Under the pieces are notes generated by a model. The model was not told the DNA's origin and searched no databases. It saw nothing but the letters and a program-made list of their open reading frames with translations. Shown here piece by piece: positions 23,542-33,847 of a stretch of DNA of 64,000 nt. Position 1 is the first letter of the stretch. Each line of letters opens with the position of its first letter. A program made the position numbers and the translations under genes. This stretch comes from Lolium rigidum (taxonomy: Eukaryota; Streptophyta; Magnoliopsida; Poales; Poaceae): positions 351,521,696-351,585,695 of the forward strand of contig NC_061513.1 of assembly GCF_022539505.1 (NCBI RefSeq), read 5' to 3'.

Positions 23542-24531
23542 TCAGTTAAATCCCAAGATACTATCTACGGACAAGTCTCTGGTTGTTTTATGTTCAGCAT
23601 AAGAACCCTTGATAAAGAACTCTGAGTCCATCCGAAGAAGCTCATCTATCATCGATTCCGCCACGGGAGCCACCATATCATCGATTGAGTCAATATCATT
23701 CTTCCGCCGCGTCTTCTTAGCCAAACAATCAGCAACAATCTTCGTCAGGTCTAACTTTGGATGACAGATGTTTATCATAATCATGGCGAATCTCGCTCCA
23801 GCAGAGAGTTGAGCACGCACAAAGTTATGAATACGGGGAGCATCTCTGAATACCTCTAATAATTCAGGAAGAGTTTTGGGAACCTCATTTCGAGGAAACA
23901 AATTCCTATAGACAAGGGTTAATGTCGTCGTGCAAAAATTGAGAAATTCGCGCACTTGGCAAGCACGGTCTTGGAACCTAACAATTTGTTGGGTTCGTTC
24001 AGGAGTGGCCCAGAACAAACAGCCATGGTTAAGGGAGAGATTGACAAGAAGATTTGTTCTCTCGTTCACTCTTTGATCTTCGGCAGCAGCATCAAGAACC
24101 GAGCCTATTAAGCACCAAGGCAAAAAAAATTGAAGAAGGGCACAGCAAAATAAAGAGAAGACATCACGAGATCGCAAAAACTTACCTAACATATCTGTGC
24201 TAGCTTCCAGCATTAGCTCAAGCATACTATTTTCTCGGGTCGTGGCTCCCTTTGCTTCTAATACAGCAGCATCCTTAGCAGCCGTAGCTTCTTTGGCTTG
24301 TTGAAGAGCAAGTTTTTCTCGTTCAGATGCTTTCCGAGATTGTTCCATCATGGCCAAAGTTTGTTTCTTCATAGATTGAAGTTGTTGTCGAAGTTCTTGC
24401 AAATCTTCCGACAAATGTCTGCTTGACGAACTTTCGAGGAGATTATGGTCGACTAGTACTTTCTTCGAAAAGGAAGATGCAGGTGAAGCAACGGCAGAAC
24501 AGGGAGTGGTCGAGTAATTATCAAATATTAA
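23542..24531 (-). CDS. Antisense gene of element 1, cassette B (exons 7-8)
   Basis: Exon 7 is 24531-24186 (acceptor TTTTCCAG, donor G/GTAAGT) and exon 8 is 24104-23542 (acceptor TTAATAG, stop TGA/TAG region at 23542). Spliced length is 909 nt, 303 codons, with no internal stop. Exon 7 encodes a coiled coil (ELRQQLQSMKKQTLAMMEQ). Exon 8 encodes a helical domain with FWATPERTQQIVRFQDRA, LFPRNEVPKTLPELLEVF and AGARFAMIMINICHPKLDL. The intron is 81 bp in this copy and 79 bp in element 2, where only splicing keeps the frame. How exon 7 joins upstream exons, or whether this is a separate transcript, is unclear. Function unknown. Confidence 0.7.
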   Translation of the reverse strand, partial: LIFDNYSTTPCSAVASPASSFSKKVLVDHNLLESSSSRHLSEDLQELRQQLQSMKKQTLAMMEQSRKASEREKLALQQAKEATAAKDAAVLEAKGATTRENSMLELMLEASTDMLGKFLRSRDVFSLFCCALLQFFLPWCLIGSVLDAAAEDQRVNERTNLLVNLSLNHGCLFWATPERTQQIVRFQDRACQVREFLNFCTTTLTLVYRNLFPRNEVPKTLPELLEVFRDAPRIHNFVRAQLSAGARFAMIMINICHPKLDLTKIVADCLAKKTRRKNDIDSIDDMVAPVAESMIDELLRMDSEFFIKGSYAEHKTTRDLSVDSILGFN

Positions 24532-24711
24532 CTGGAAAAGAAAGGCCCAGGATCAATGATAAGCACGAAGAGGAATTTCATTACTTTCTAGAAAATTTAC
24601 ACGGACATTACAAAAGAAGTTCTCCAGAGGGACTAACAGAGTAATTGTCGCCAAGGCTAAAAGGGCGACAAGAGCAAAAGAAACAGAGAGAAAAAACAAG
24701 GAGGCATGCAA

Positions 24712-27424
24712 CTAGACCTCCGGCCTCGATGAGCTAGGAGTCGAAGCTGGCTTGATCCCGAGATATGCCAAGATCTTCTTCGTGTTGGGCTTGGCCGCCT
24801 TAATCAGCGACCTCCATCTCGATTGCTCTATCTGATCGGTGTCGCCAACTTTCATCCAATCAAGAGTCTGTTGGCTGTCAGCAACCAGGGCAACAGTGTT
24901 TTCGACAGCAACCTTCATATTTTCCTGACGCATCTTCAGTCCAAGGTCTTCTGATGAATTAAAGTTCTTGGCAAGGGCAAGAAAAGTCGAGGGCTCCTCT
25001 TTCTTCGGGAAGAAGTAGGGGAACAACGCCGACAAACCTGCACTAGCATTTGCCACGCCTTCACGAATTTCGCGCCCATGAAGCTCCAGATAAGAAAGTG
25101 CGTCAAGGAGAGGGTCATTGTCGGGATTCTCCAGATCAAAATCTTGGTTTGTTTGGGCTGCCACACGAGACAAAACATTAATCAAAAACCAAGAAACAGG
25201 AAGTACAATAAAATAGAAGGGATCGATAATATTACTCAGAGTACGTCGACTTTGCGACTTCAGACGCTTGAGGATCCCCTGCTCACGAGCAGCTTGTGCA
25301 GCTTTCTGCTCGTTTAAAGCAGATTCAGCATCTTTAAGCCTTTTGCAGTTCCTCGACACTAGCAGCTTTTGCTTTGGCTTCATCAGCCTCAGCTTTAGCT
25401 TCGCTAGCAACAAGTTCGGCTTTCTTGCGAGCCGCCTCACTTTGCTCCAGTTTTTGAGCAAGTGCGTCGGCACGATGATTGGCCTCTGCAAGTTTTTCTG
25501 TCGAGATAGAAAAAAAGGGGGGAGAAAAGATCAAAAAATCGCGACAAACAACAGGAGAAAAAAGCCAGGAAGAACAGCAAGTATAAAATTTGTTACCTTC
25601 AGTTCTGCTGGCATACTCACGATACCCAATGAATTGGGATCCAATGCGGATAAGATCTTTGATCATGGGCTGTCAAAGAAGAACAACGCAAGAGAAAACA
25701 TCGGCATTAAAAAAGAGTGAGGGCCTGAAAAAGCAAAATAGAGGAAATATAGATATCGACAAACTTACATCATCCAAGAGAGGGTTCGAAGAGCTACTCA
25801 ATTGGAGACTCGGCTCGATGATCGTTTCAACCCTTGCCCTTTTCGGAGAAGGGACAAGGGGGCTCGAAGGAGGAGTAGATATGCCAACATTTTGTTGAGG
25901 AGGCGACGATTCTTCTCCTTCAACGGGCTTCTCCGAAATAACTAAAGTATGTGACGTGCTCGTCCGAGGAGCCACGTCACGAGTTGGTACTTCTTCCTCG
26001 TCATCACTGCGAGTGAGGATCAATAGCATAAAAAGCAAGGCAAGAAAAAACTTCGACTACAGAAATAAGGGGAAATCAAGGTGACTTACGAGCTGATGAG
26101 GGATTCAATATAAGGATCATAAGTTGCCTTCGGATGAGAAGGAACAACTTCTTCGGCTTTGGATGTGCCGGAATCTTCGGCATTACTTCTCTTCCTTTTC
26201 CTTTGTGGAGAAACGGCGGGAGGAGGAGATTGGACCGACGTAGTGTCCTCGGAAGATCCCGCAGATTTTCGAGAATCCACGGGATCATTCACAAAAGACG
26301 GAGCTTCTTGATTGTCGTCAGTGACAATGCCCCTTTCTTCGACTTCTCCATCCTCAGGAAGAGGAGGAAGGGAAGCCATATAAGGATGATTCTGCAGGAA
26401 AATAGCGGCAAAAGGAAAATTAGAGAAATATCAATACAATGAGATGCAGGGAAAGTTCGGAACAAGATAAAAACTCGAGAAGATAAAATACCTCGGGGAG
26501 AGGATTGGCGGAGCTGTATGGCTCCACGCGACAAGAGGAGGGAATAGGATCCTTCTTGTTTAGTGAGGAAATTCTTCGAATAAGCTTCTCCAAGTCCTTC
26601 AAAGAAAGATCATTGGAGAGCACTATTGGCGTCATTTTCACCAGCATACGTCCAAAGGGGATTTTTTCGAGCCTGAAGAGGCTGCACTCTAATTCTAAGA
26701 AAATAAGCAGTGATTTGAACACCAGAAAGTTCTTTGCCCCGAGTATTTTGAAGTTGACGAATGCGAGACATAAGAGCTTCTGTCGCCTTTTTCTCTTCTT
26801 CGGAAGCTTCAGCATCCCAGGAGTGGCGGCGTTGAATTTTTGCGTTTCCGTCGAAAGGGACTATGTTGTGTTCCACGGAATTAGCACTTTCTTCGTGTAT
26901 ATAGAGCCACCTTTTGCGCCATCCTTGGACGAGTCAGGAAATTTGACGTCGAAGTAATCAACGTCGGTTCGGACACAGATAACAACGCCGCCTATGTTGT
27001 AGGTGGCGTTGTGAGCGCCATTACGGCGGAGGCAGAAAATGCGTTTCCAAAGAGCCCAATTAGGAGGGATTCCAAGGAAGCATTCGCAAAGCGTGATAAA
27101 AATAGAAATGTGGAGGATGGAATTGGGAGTCAACTGGTGTAGTTGAATCCCATAAACAAAAAGAAGGCCGCGGAGGAAATCATGAATTGGGGCGGAAAGG
27201 CCGCGGATGAGGTGATCAACGAAACTAACCCGATACTCCATTGGAGGGTTTGGGTAGCTTTCTTCGGCGGGAAAGCGGATGGCGTCTTCCTTCTTCATCG
27301 GGCCAAGCCTCTTCGACATATTAACATCTTGGTTGGAGATTTTAGATCTCTCCCACTCAAGATCCTCGGCGGCCATCTTGGATTCGGAGTCGTTGTGGCG
27401 GGTGAGTCGCGTGCGCGGTGGCAT
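24712..27424 (-). pseudogene. Antisense gene of element 1, exons 1-6 (Transposase_28-like + cassette A)
   Basis: Exons: 27424-26492, 26391-26090, 26005-25769, 25669-25597, 25497-25236 and 25157-24712, all with GT/AG. Total 2253 nt, 751 codons. Exon 1 holds the 'putative gypsy type transposon' (Transposase_28) block: VDHLIRGLSAPIHDFLRGLL, HQLTPNSILHISIFITLCE and LGIPPNWALWKRIF. Exons 2-3 are acidic and Ser/Pro-rich with an RKRKRS basic patch. Exon 5 is a coiled coil (ALAQKLEQSEAARKKAEL). Exon 6 has LFPYFFPKKEEPSTFLALAK and ends SSRPEV-stop. A 1-nt deletion near 26930 and a compensating change near 26640 shift part of exon 1, so it is listed as a pseudogene. Extra ORFs of this kind are known in Tat-lineage elements; their role is not. 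Confidence 0.78.
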
Positions 27425-27550
27425 CAACGGCACCTGGGAAAGCAATGTTCGTGCGTGCGGAAGATCGGAAAGAGTTGGGCGCGGGGAGTCTTTGCAAGGA
27501 AGAACAGATGTGCGGCGCAAGCGAAGGAGCGAACCGAGGTTGAAGAAAGG

Positions 27551-27560
27551 TATATATAGG
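27551..27560 (-). promoter_or_regulatory. TATA box of the antisense gene, element 1
   Basis: CTATATATAC on the minus strand, about 127 bp upstream of the antisense ATG at 27424. The pyrimidine-rich leader between them is consistent with a 5' UTR. The aligned part of element 2 lacks a clear TATA. Confidence 0.5.
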
Positions 27561-27866
27561 AATCGGGCGAAGCAGTGCACCGTTGGATGAAGAAATCGTG
27601 TGGTGAAATAAGGATATTGCAGAGAAAAGGGTAAAAAGGTCTTTTTACGGAGATGGAATGGAACAGGCGTTACCGAACGTGCGCCAGGAAAAGCGGAGGA
27701 CGTGTGTCCCCCACTTGCACGACGTGTTAACGTGGTGGGAACAATGGACCCACAAGACAGAGAAATCTCGACTATTAATAGAGCTGAAGAGAATTTGAGA
27801 AAAGAAAGTATGTCGACAAGAAAAATAAAAGGAGAATGGCGACAGGAGAAGTTATTTGAATACTTC

Positions 27867-28183
27867 GGGAGCTTTTGGTCAGAAACAAGTTTTTGCCCAA
27901 ATGCTCGGGGGCTACTTCGATAAAAGTAAAATTTCGACTATGGCAAATATAGAAATTGTGGGAGCCTACAACCAAGCACAAGTTCTTGGCTGTAGCCTCG
28001 GGGGCTACTCCCATCGGGAGCGCTGTTCGCGCACCCGAGAGATAAAAAAAAAAGAGAGAATATCGGAAATAATGGCAATATAGCGACAAGGTGGACTAAA
28101 ATGTTGAGCCTACAACCAAGCACAAGTTCTTGGCTGTAGCCTCGGGGGCTACTCCTATCGGGAACGCTGTTCGCGTGCCCGAT
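27867..28183 (+). repeat. Three hairpin/PPT-like modules, element 1
   Basis: Module 1 about 27867-27913, module 2 27961-28038, module 3 28106-28183. Each has an inverted repeat (module 2/3 arms GAGCCTACAACCAAG and CTTGGCTGTAGCCTC, loop about 8 nt) running straight into CTCGGGGGCTACT. Modules 2 and 3 add a second hairpin, ATCGGGAGCGC/GCGCACCCGA or ATCGGGAACGC/GCGTGCCCGAT. Confidence 0.75.
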
Positions 28184-28789
28184 GAAATTTAAAACGGAAA
28201 AGAAAGAAAGATAGAAAAGCAAGAGAGTATATTTCGAGTTATAATTAACTCTACATATACTCCCATCGGGAGATTAATATAAGTCATATTTGACTTGATA
28301 AAATGTGCCATTCCAACAGCCGGAAAAGCACTCGACAATATATTCTCGAACGCCAAAGTTGCGATCAATTTCTGAATGCCGCAAATTTGCGAAGGTAAGA
28401 CCCCGGATCCATTCTCGCTCGGGCGTGGCATCGCCGAAGACTGCGCTCTGCTACTTTTATCCGTATCAACGGATACGAAGAAAAATCCTAACGGACGCGT
28501 TAGGTACTCGATAAATTTGACCGGGACTCGACAGAATGGTAAGACCTTAAGCGGCACTCGTCGAAGTTTGCACCAGTATCCCGAGATCATGTCCAGGGAC
28601 GTGATCTTGAAGTAGGTTTTTGCGGATTGCCACTAGAGCAGTTAACTAGTACCTGATCCGTCAGATGAACTAGCCCCAACTACCAATATCCCTGTACAAT
28701 ATAGAAATTTATATAAAGAAATATAGAAAAGTTTAAATTGTCGAATAAAAATAAGCAGTGGAGATTTTCCCTGACTCTACGATTGAAGC

Positions 28790-28805
28790 AAAATCTCGGG
28801 GCTAT
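28790..28805 (+). other. Polypurine tract of Tat element 1
   Basis: AAAATCTCGGGGCTAT lies immediately before the 3' LTR. One G is missing compared with element 2 (AAAATCTCGGGGGCTAC). Confidence 0.7.
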
Positions 28806-29189
28806 CGACATAGGCATCCCAAATGGGCCTGCCAAAGATAGTACCCGGGGTTTAATGAAGGCCCACTACCCGAAGAATAAGAAGGTTCGAGAGCCCAAGA
28901 TATATTAAGGAAAGTAGAATTGTAATAGAAAGTGTTGTTTGTAATCTGGCTGGATGAGTTAGAAACCGTCCCGGACTCTGTAACTTGTACAAAACGAAAC
29001 CCTCGGCTCCACCTCTTATATAAAGGGGGAGTCGAGGGACGAGGAGATCATAAAATCATTGTTCACAAACCCTAGTTTTCGTAATCGTCGAGTACTTTTT
29101 GGCTGAAACCTTCGAGATCTACTTGCCCTCTACTTCTAACTAAACCCTAGCCTATAACCCGTAGGCATTGACAAGTTAATACCTTGTCA
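28806..29189 (+). repeat. 3' LTR of Tat element 1
   Basis: 384 bp, starts CGACATAGG (first base T to C relative to the 5' LTR) and ends CCTTGTCA, followed by the GCCGA duplication. Confidence 0.93.
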
Positions 29190-29261
29190 GCCGACCCGTC
29201 AGCGGCACAATAAATTTTAACCTAACTGTTGCCTACCTCGCGACGGAAGTTATTGGGGCGC

Positions 29262-29302
29262 AGCGACGGTGCAGTTCCCACAACGACGGTGCAGTTCCCA
29301 CA
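29262..29302 (+). repeat. Short direct repeat in the B3-cargo promoter
   Basis: CGACGGTGCAGTTCCCACA occurs twice in tandem here, within the 5' flank of the B3-like pseudogene. Confidence 0.75.
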
Positions 29303-29385
29303 GAGGCGCAGCGACGCGTCTCGTCGCGCCTAGCTCTGCGTGCCGGCGTTAATGGGTGCCACAGCTCCCTCGCCTCCCTCCGGCC

Positions 29386-29394
29386 TATAAAAAA
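29386..29394 (+). promoter_or_regulatory. TATA box of the B3-like cargo gene
   Basis: TATAAAAAA about 97 bp upstream of the ATG at 29483, followed by a CT-rich leader with AAACCCTAG. It suggests the cargo was a complete transcription unit when captured. Confidence 0.5.
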
Positions 29395-29482
29395 GATCGT
29401 CTCTCATCGTCCCTCTCACACACAAACCCTAGCGCCTCTCTCCCCAATCCTAGCCGCCACCATCTCAACAAGAGTCGACGCC

Positions 29483-29974
29483 ATGTCTGGTAGAGGCGGA
29501 GGCTGAGCTCGCGACCGTGGTCGTCGCCGGGGTCGTGGTCGTGGTCGTGGCCGTGGCAGAGCGGCACGCTCTCCGTCGCCTGCCACGCCGTCGTCTTCAC
29601 CATCGGAGATGGACGTGGAGCCGGACGTGCTGTTCGAGTTCGTCCTCGTCCTAAAGGGCGACCCACGCGGCATCCAGAGGCTGCCGGACTCCTTCGCCGA
29701 GGACGTCGCCGGCGACGACCGCCCGCGCACGATGCATCTACGGGAGGCTTCGTGCGGCTACTACCGGTGGATCGTCGACGTGATCTAAGACGCGCACAGC
29801 AAGATGTACCTCAACATCGGCTGGGAAAAGTTCGCGCGCCACCACAGCCTCGAAGCCGGCTTCATCCTCCTGCTCTCCTACTTCGGCGACAGGGACATGA
29901 GCGTCAAGGTCTTCGACGAGACACGCTGCCGCCGGGACTACCACGACGACAGCACCGACGAGGAGGACGACTGA
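29483..29974 (+). pseudogene. B3-like DNA-binding domain pseudogene carried by the TIR element
   Basis: Open apart from two stops over 164 codons: TGA at codon 8, and TAA in the middle after GYYRWIVDVI. It has an RG-rich N terminus (repeated Arg-Gly), a Ser/Pro stretch with EMDVEPDVLFEFVLVL, and a C-terminal B3-like block: MYLNIGWEKFARHHSLEAGF, then LLSYFGDRDMSVKVFDETR, ending in an acidic tail. The W-F-H-L-G and F-V-V-F-D spacing is typical of B3. I recall very similar hypothetical proteins as abundant in Triticeae annotation, which would fit a transposon cargo, but no search was done. Confidence 0.65.
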
Positions 29975-30435
29975 TGATCAAGAGTGTTGTTTCTTCGCAG
30001 CGAATACGTGCATGGAAGTTTATGGATGTTTGTCTCATCGGTAGAACCAACAAGGGCACCATCCTCCCGCTGGATTTTCCAGTTTGGGTGACTGGGTGTG
30101 CCCTCGAGTGTTCTTTCTTAGCAGCGAACACAGAAAACCTTCGATGCACGACCTAGTTAGGTTTAGTTTTTTGCAAAATTTTATATTTGTGTCCACCATG
30201 GTTCAAACTATGTATTAGTTTGTGAAAAATCATGTTCCAAATTATTCCCAATTATGTATTAGTTTGTGGAAATTAAAATAAAAATGTCAAAAAAAAGTAT
30301 TTTTAATGTTTACGGCGTTTGGGGGACGCGGCTGGGGAGCGACGTCTCCCAAACGCAGCACGGACAAAACACGTTCCCCAAACACTCAATCCAGCACAGT
30401 TTGGGGACGCTTTGGGGGACGCGACTGAGCTATTC

Positions 30436-31053
30436 AATGGGGTCAGTTTATATGTTACGCTTACGCAGTCAATGAACTAGTTCTGGCATGTGCACTCTCT
30501 ATTGTGAGTTGTTTAGCTGACTGCATTAGGCGGAAGTTGTTACAACACAGTGTACGTTCCAAATATACTGTACAGTCATCGTTCTAGGTTTTGATCAATG
30601 CCGTGTTCAAAAGTTTATAGGTTGAATACGCGAGAATGATGTCATCGTGCCTATAAATATGCTTAATTATTTTATGTTCTGACTGAAAAAATCGTTGCCT
30701 CCTAGTCACAGTCCTCGCTCTTCAGTATTTTTTTTACATCACCAAAGATTTCCGAATTCTGGAGGAAGTAATATAGTCTTCTTTTCAGACCTGACCGGGC
30801 TGGGGTTTAGGATTTCTGGTGCCGGATTACAGAAGGAGCTGCTGGTGCGGAACATGGCTCGTCAAGCAACGACTTGAAAATGGTGCTACTGCTACATGAC
30901 TCTTGTACTAACACCGTTTTAGTGCTGAATTGGGTGTGAATGGTTCACAAATAAGTATATAGGTTCGCCGTTCCGGTGAATTGAAAGTTCGACACGCCAA
31001 ATATGTGGCTGCAACTAGACGCAGACCAAGCATGGCTTATGGCTGGCAGCCTT
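30436..31053. other. Intergenic, nothing recognised
   Basis: AT-rich sequence with no significant ORF, repeat or motif that I can support. Confidence 0.4.
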
Positions 31054-32395
31054 GGAGTTGTTTTTTTAAAAAAACGAAGGCAAAAGTTTTGCCTCATCCA
31101 TTAATTAAGAAGAGGGTGCTCAGTTTTTAGGAGAAAACCGGGCAAAAACCAACAACAACATAGCCAAGTCTACACAAAACTCACGCCCACACGCACAACC
31201 AAGCCTAACAAAGATCCAAACAACACGGCTACACCCACACTAGTCAACATAGAGGACTACAAGATGACACGAACGAACTCCCAACACAAGCGCCGACAAA
31301 GGCATGCCATGATATTGGGGGCACCCATCAATCAACTGCGGATGCATGGTAGGTAGCAGCGAAGGTAGCGAGAAAATCGCAAACCTCACGAGCAACGACA
31401 CCTCCAGGCCCCGTCGCCAGCAAAACTGACTTAGCAGCCCCATCACCAAAAGGAACCACATGCTTCACTTCCTCGACGGAAGGAGGCACAACCTCATCAC
31501 CGCCCAACTTCAGGAGCTCAGGCACCACAGATGAATCCACACAGAACTCATGCAGCTCTGGTGTGACCTCAACCACTGATGACTTTTGCTCCGCGGAGCT
31601 AAGCGGAAATGAAGCCTGCATGATGGCGAGGTCCTGCCCACCAGAAGAGCATGCCTCCGTCGGCTCCAAAGAAACACCAACACGTGCCAACAACAGCTTG
31701 AGACTTGCCACCTCTTCACGAAGGGGGCGAGACGCCTCCTCGACTCGGTTAGCAACCAACTGGACGAGCTCCAAGCGCAACAATGCAAACTGGCACTGAA
31801 GGTGAGAGTCGAAACAGGCGTTGCCGCTGAACTCGTCGCAACGCCTTGGAGAGGGCCTTGGCGGCGATGTTACATGCGGCGTTGTTGCAGGAGACGACGA
31901 GTGGCACACCACCTCAGCCCAACTCCGGGACGCCGATGGGCGACGTGGCTGTGCGAGCGGAGAGCGGCGCCGCTGACAAGGAGCACGTGCATCCGGAGAA
32001 CGTGCACGACCGTCCGGAGAGCAAGAACGAGCGGCGGGAAACCGCGCACGACAGAAACGCTCCCGATGACCAGGGCGATGACAACGGATGCATCTGAACG
32101 GCGCACGACATGAGCTAACCTGGTGGTCACGCTCGAGGCACCGAAAGCATCTCCCCCGAGCCCAACGCTTGAAGGCGAGGCTGCGCTCGAGGCCCTCCTT
32201 TTGAAGCAAAGGTGATGATCCACGACAAGGGCGGCCGCCACGACCCACCTGCACCCAGTCATCGTCGTCACCAAGAGCGTCAACAGAAGCAAGGCCGACG
32301 CAGGGCTCCGCAGCCACTTGCTCAACTTGCACCGGGCCGGCCAATGGCGACCGCGGAGCCAACTCTTCCTCATCGTCGTCCTCGTCGGAGTTGTT
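31054..32395 (-). mobile_element. 5'-truncated LINE-type retroposon carrying ORF1 only
   Basis: GGAGTTGTT flanks the insert at 31054-31062 and 32387-32395, a possible 9-bp duplication. On the minus strand it enters ORF1 in mid-frame without an ATG and runs through a stop at about 31328. It ends in a 3' tail containing ttaatggatgaggcaaaact followed by a T/A-rich run. No endonuclease or RT is present, so it depended on another LINE. Confidence 0.7.
31328..32385 (-). pseudogene. LINE ORF1 protein with two CCHC knuckles, N-terminally truncated
   Basis: About 350 codons open on the minus strand. It has an acidic start (DEDDDEEE) and DWVQVGRGGRP, then RSLAFKRWARGRCFRC. Two CX2CX4HX4C knuckles follow in tandem (CFRCLERDHQVSSC and CIRCHRPGHRERFC), then an Arg/Ser/Pro-rich stretch and a helical C-terminal region (LLRLELVQLVANRVEEASRP). 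The end matches VAREVCDFLATFA...SAVD, a terminus I recall as common in grass LINE ORF1 proteins. The lack of an initiator reflects 5' truncation. It may bind RNA; expression unlikely. Confidence 0.75.
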
Positions 32396-33414
32396 ATTTA
32401 GTGTTTCCTGCCAAGAATGTGAGCTTGCTTAACCCTCATTATCAGAGACTTATCAACGAAATTGAAAACTGTAGACACATGACACATCTATTGTAGGAGT
32501 ATTAGTCCATCAAAACCGACGAGCAGCTAAAGGCCCCCGCGTTAGGGCGGATCGGGCGGAAACCCTAAACCGCTGCCGCCTCCCCCCTCTTCGGCCCTCC
32601 TCCTCCCTGCCGTCGCCAGCACGCGCGCGGGCGAAGCCTGTGGTGCTCTGGGCAGCGGCAAGCTCCCTCTCGCGTCTCGCTCCTGGAGGAGGCGCGGGAT
32701 TGATGTCGGCGGTCGCCGCCCGGTAGTGGGGCTGATCGGGGATCGGCGGGGTGTGGTCCTGGGTGGGATCCGGGGCGGCGGCCTCGGTCGGTGGAGCTGC
32801 GGCACATCGTGCTTAGCTGCCTTGACGAAGGTTGCGGCGGCCGGGTGATCTTCGGCGATGCTGGCGGCGGGGGTGACCCCAACGGCTGCAGATCCGGTGT
32901 CTTCGGCGGCGTGGCCGTGCCTGGTGGTGATCGGTCGGTCCGCTATACCTCTCCCTCCCGGTGGCTCACGTTGGTGGCCTACTTCGAGGTTAGGGGTGGC
33001 GGCGGACGACTCGTCGACGGGTCTGTGGTTGGTGGCGGCCTCCTCTTCCGCCGATGAGGTCGACCGGCGGGCGGCGGCGTGGGGGCCGGCAGATATGCCC
33101 AATAAAGGTGGTTGTCCTAGGGTTCTTCTTTCGCGAAGATAAAGACCTTCCGGATGCCGATCTTTCTTCATCTAGCCGGAGTGATGAGTTCCGGAAGGCT
33201 CCACCAGCGAATGGAATAGTGCATCTAGAGTTTGCTGGATCGGGTGGTATTCGGTCGCGCGCACCCATGCTTTTATGCCGGTTGTTTGGCTTTGGAGGAA
33301 GCGGCGCGAAGCTCTGTTCTATGTTGCCATCAGATGACATTCTGATCATGGTGAAAATCAGAGGCAGAGAATATCATGAAGGCCGAATTGGATGACTAGC
33401 AATGGAGGTTCAGG

Positions 33415-33801
33415 TGACATAGGCATCCCCAATGGGCCTGCCAAAGATGGTACCCGGGGTTTACTGAAGGCCCATAACTCGAAGAATAAGAGGATTCGGA
33501 AGCCCAAGTTATTATTAAGGAAAGCTAGAGTTGTATTAGGAAGTACTACTTGTAATCTTGCGGGACGGGTTGGAAACCCTCCCGGACTCTGTAACTTGTG
33601 CATTACGAATCCCTCGGCTCCGCCTCCTATATAAGGGGGAGTCGAGGGACAAAGAGAGGACCGATTCATTATTTTACGCAACCCTAGTTTTTACATCGTC
33701 GAGTACTTTTCGGCTGAAACCTTCGAGATCTACTTGCCCTCTACTTCCGACTAAAACCCTAGTCTACAATTTGTAGGCATTGATAAGTTAATCCCTTGTC
33801 A
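33415..33801 (+). repeat. 5' LTR of Tat element 2
   Basis: 387 bp, TGACATAGG...CCCTTGTCA. TATA-like CTATATAAG at about 33628-33636. Confidence 0.94.
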
Positions 33802-33803
33802 AT

Positions 33804-33819
33804 TGGCGCCGTATGTGGG
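33804..33819 (+). other. Primer binding site of Tat element 2
   Basis: TGGCGCCGTATGTGGG begins two bases after the LTR. It differs from the element 1 site in the middle but shares the first eight bases and the GTGGG end. Confidence 0.6.
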
Positions 33820-33847
33820 AATTAGAGGTGTCAAGGATCTGATCTCG

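Larger units (their letters stand above)
16139..29189 (+). mobile_element. Tat element 1: 13,051-bp Ty3/gypsy retrotransposon with antisense gene
   Basis: Complete element with 385/384-bp LTRs and a perfect 5-bp duplication, GCCGA (16134-16138 and 29190-29194). Order: 5' LTR, PBS, gag, protease, RT, RNase H, second RNase H, integrase (all +), then an antisense spliced gene, a repeat-rich 3' region, PPT and 3' LTR. The large non-gag-pol 3' half, the TGGCGCCG primer site and the second RNase H point to the Tat/Retand lineage. Gag-pol has many small indels. By eye the LTRs differ at about 11 positions plus one indel (about 3%), roughly 1 million years at 1.3e-8 per site per year. Confidence 0.92.
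15930..30435 (+). mobile_element. TIR element carrying a B3-like pseudogene, split by Tat element 1
   Basis: The left part is 15930-16138 and the right part is 29190-30435, about 1.45 kb once the retrotransposon and one copy of its duplication are removed. The ends are inverted: gagcatctccagtcgggtcc at 15930 against the complement of ggggacgcgactgagctatt near 30434. Each subterminal region holds two GCGTCCCCCAAA-type modules with TTTTGTCCG between them. The cargo is a B3-like ORF with its own TATA box. Superfamily unresolved; no clear duplication at its own ends. Confidence 0.65.

Noticed and set aside
32542..33171. 209-codon minus-strand ORF in the split retroposon
   Set aside because: Pro/Arg-rich, GC-driven, no recognised domain, antisense to the retroposon's poly(A) orientation.
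33803..33847. Upstream start for Gag of element 2 (MAPYVG...)
   Set aside because: The codon is TTG and overlaps the primer binding site; the ATG at 33848 is shared with element 1.
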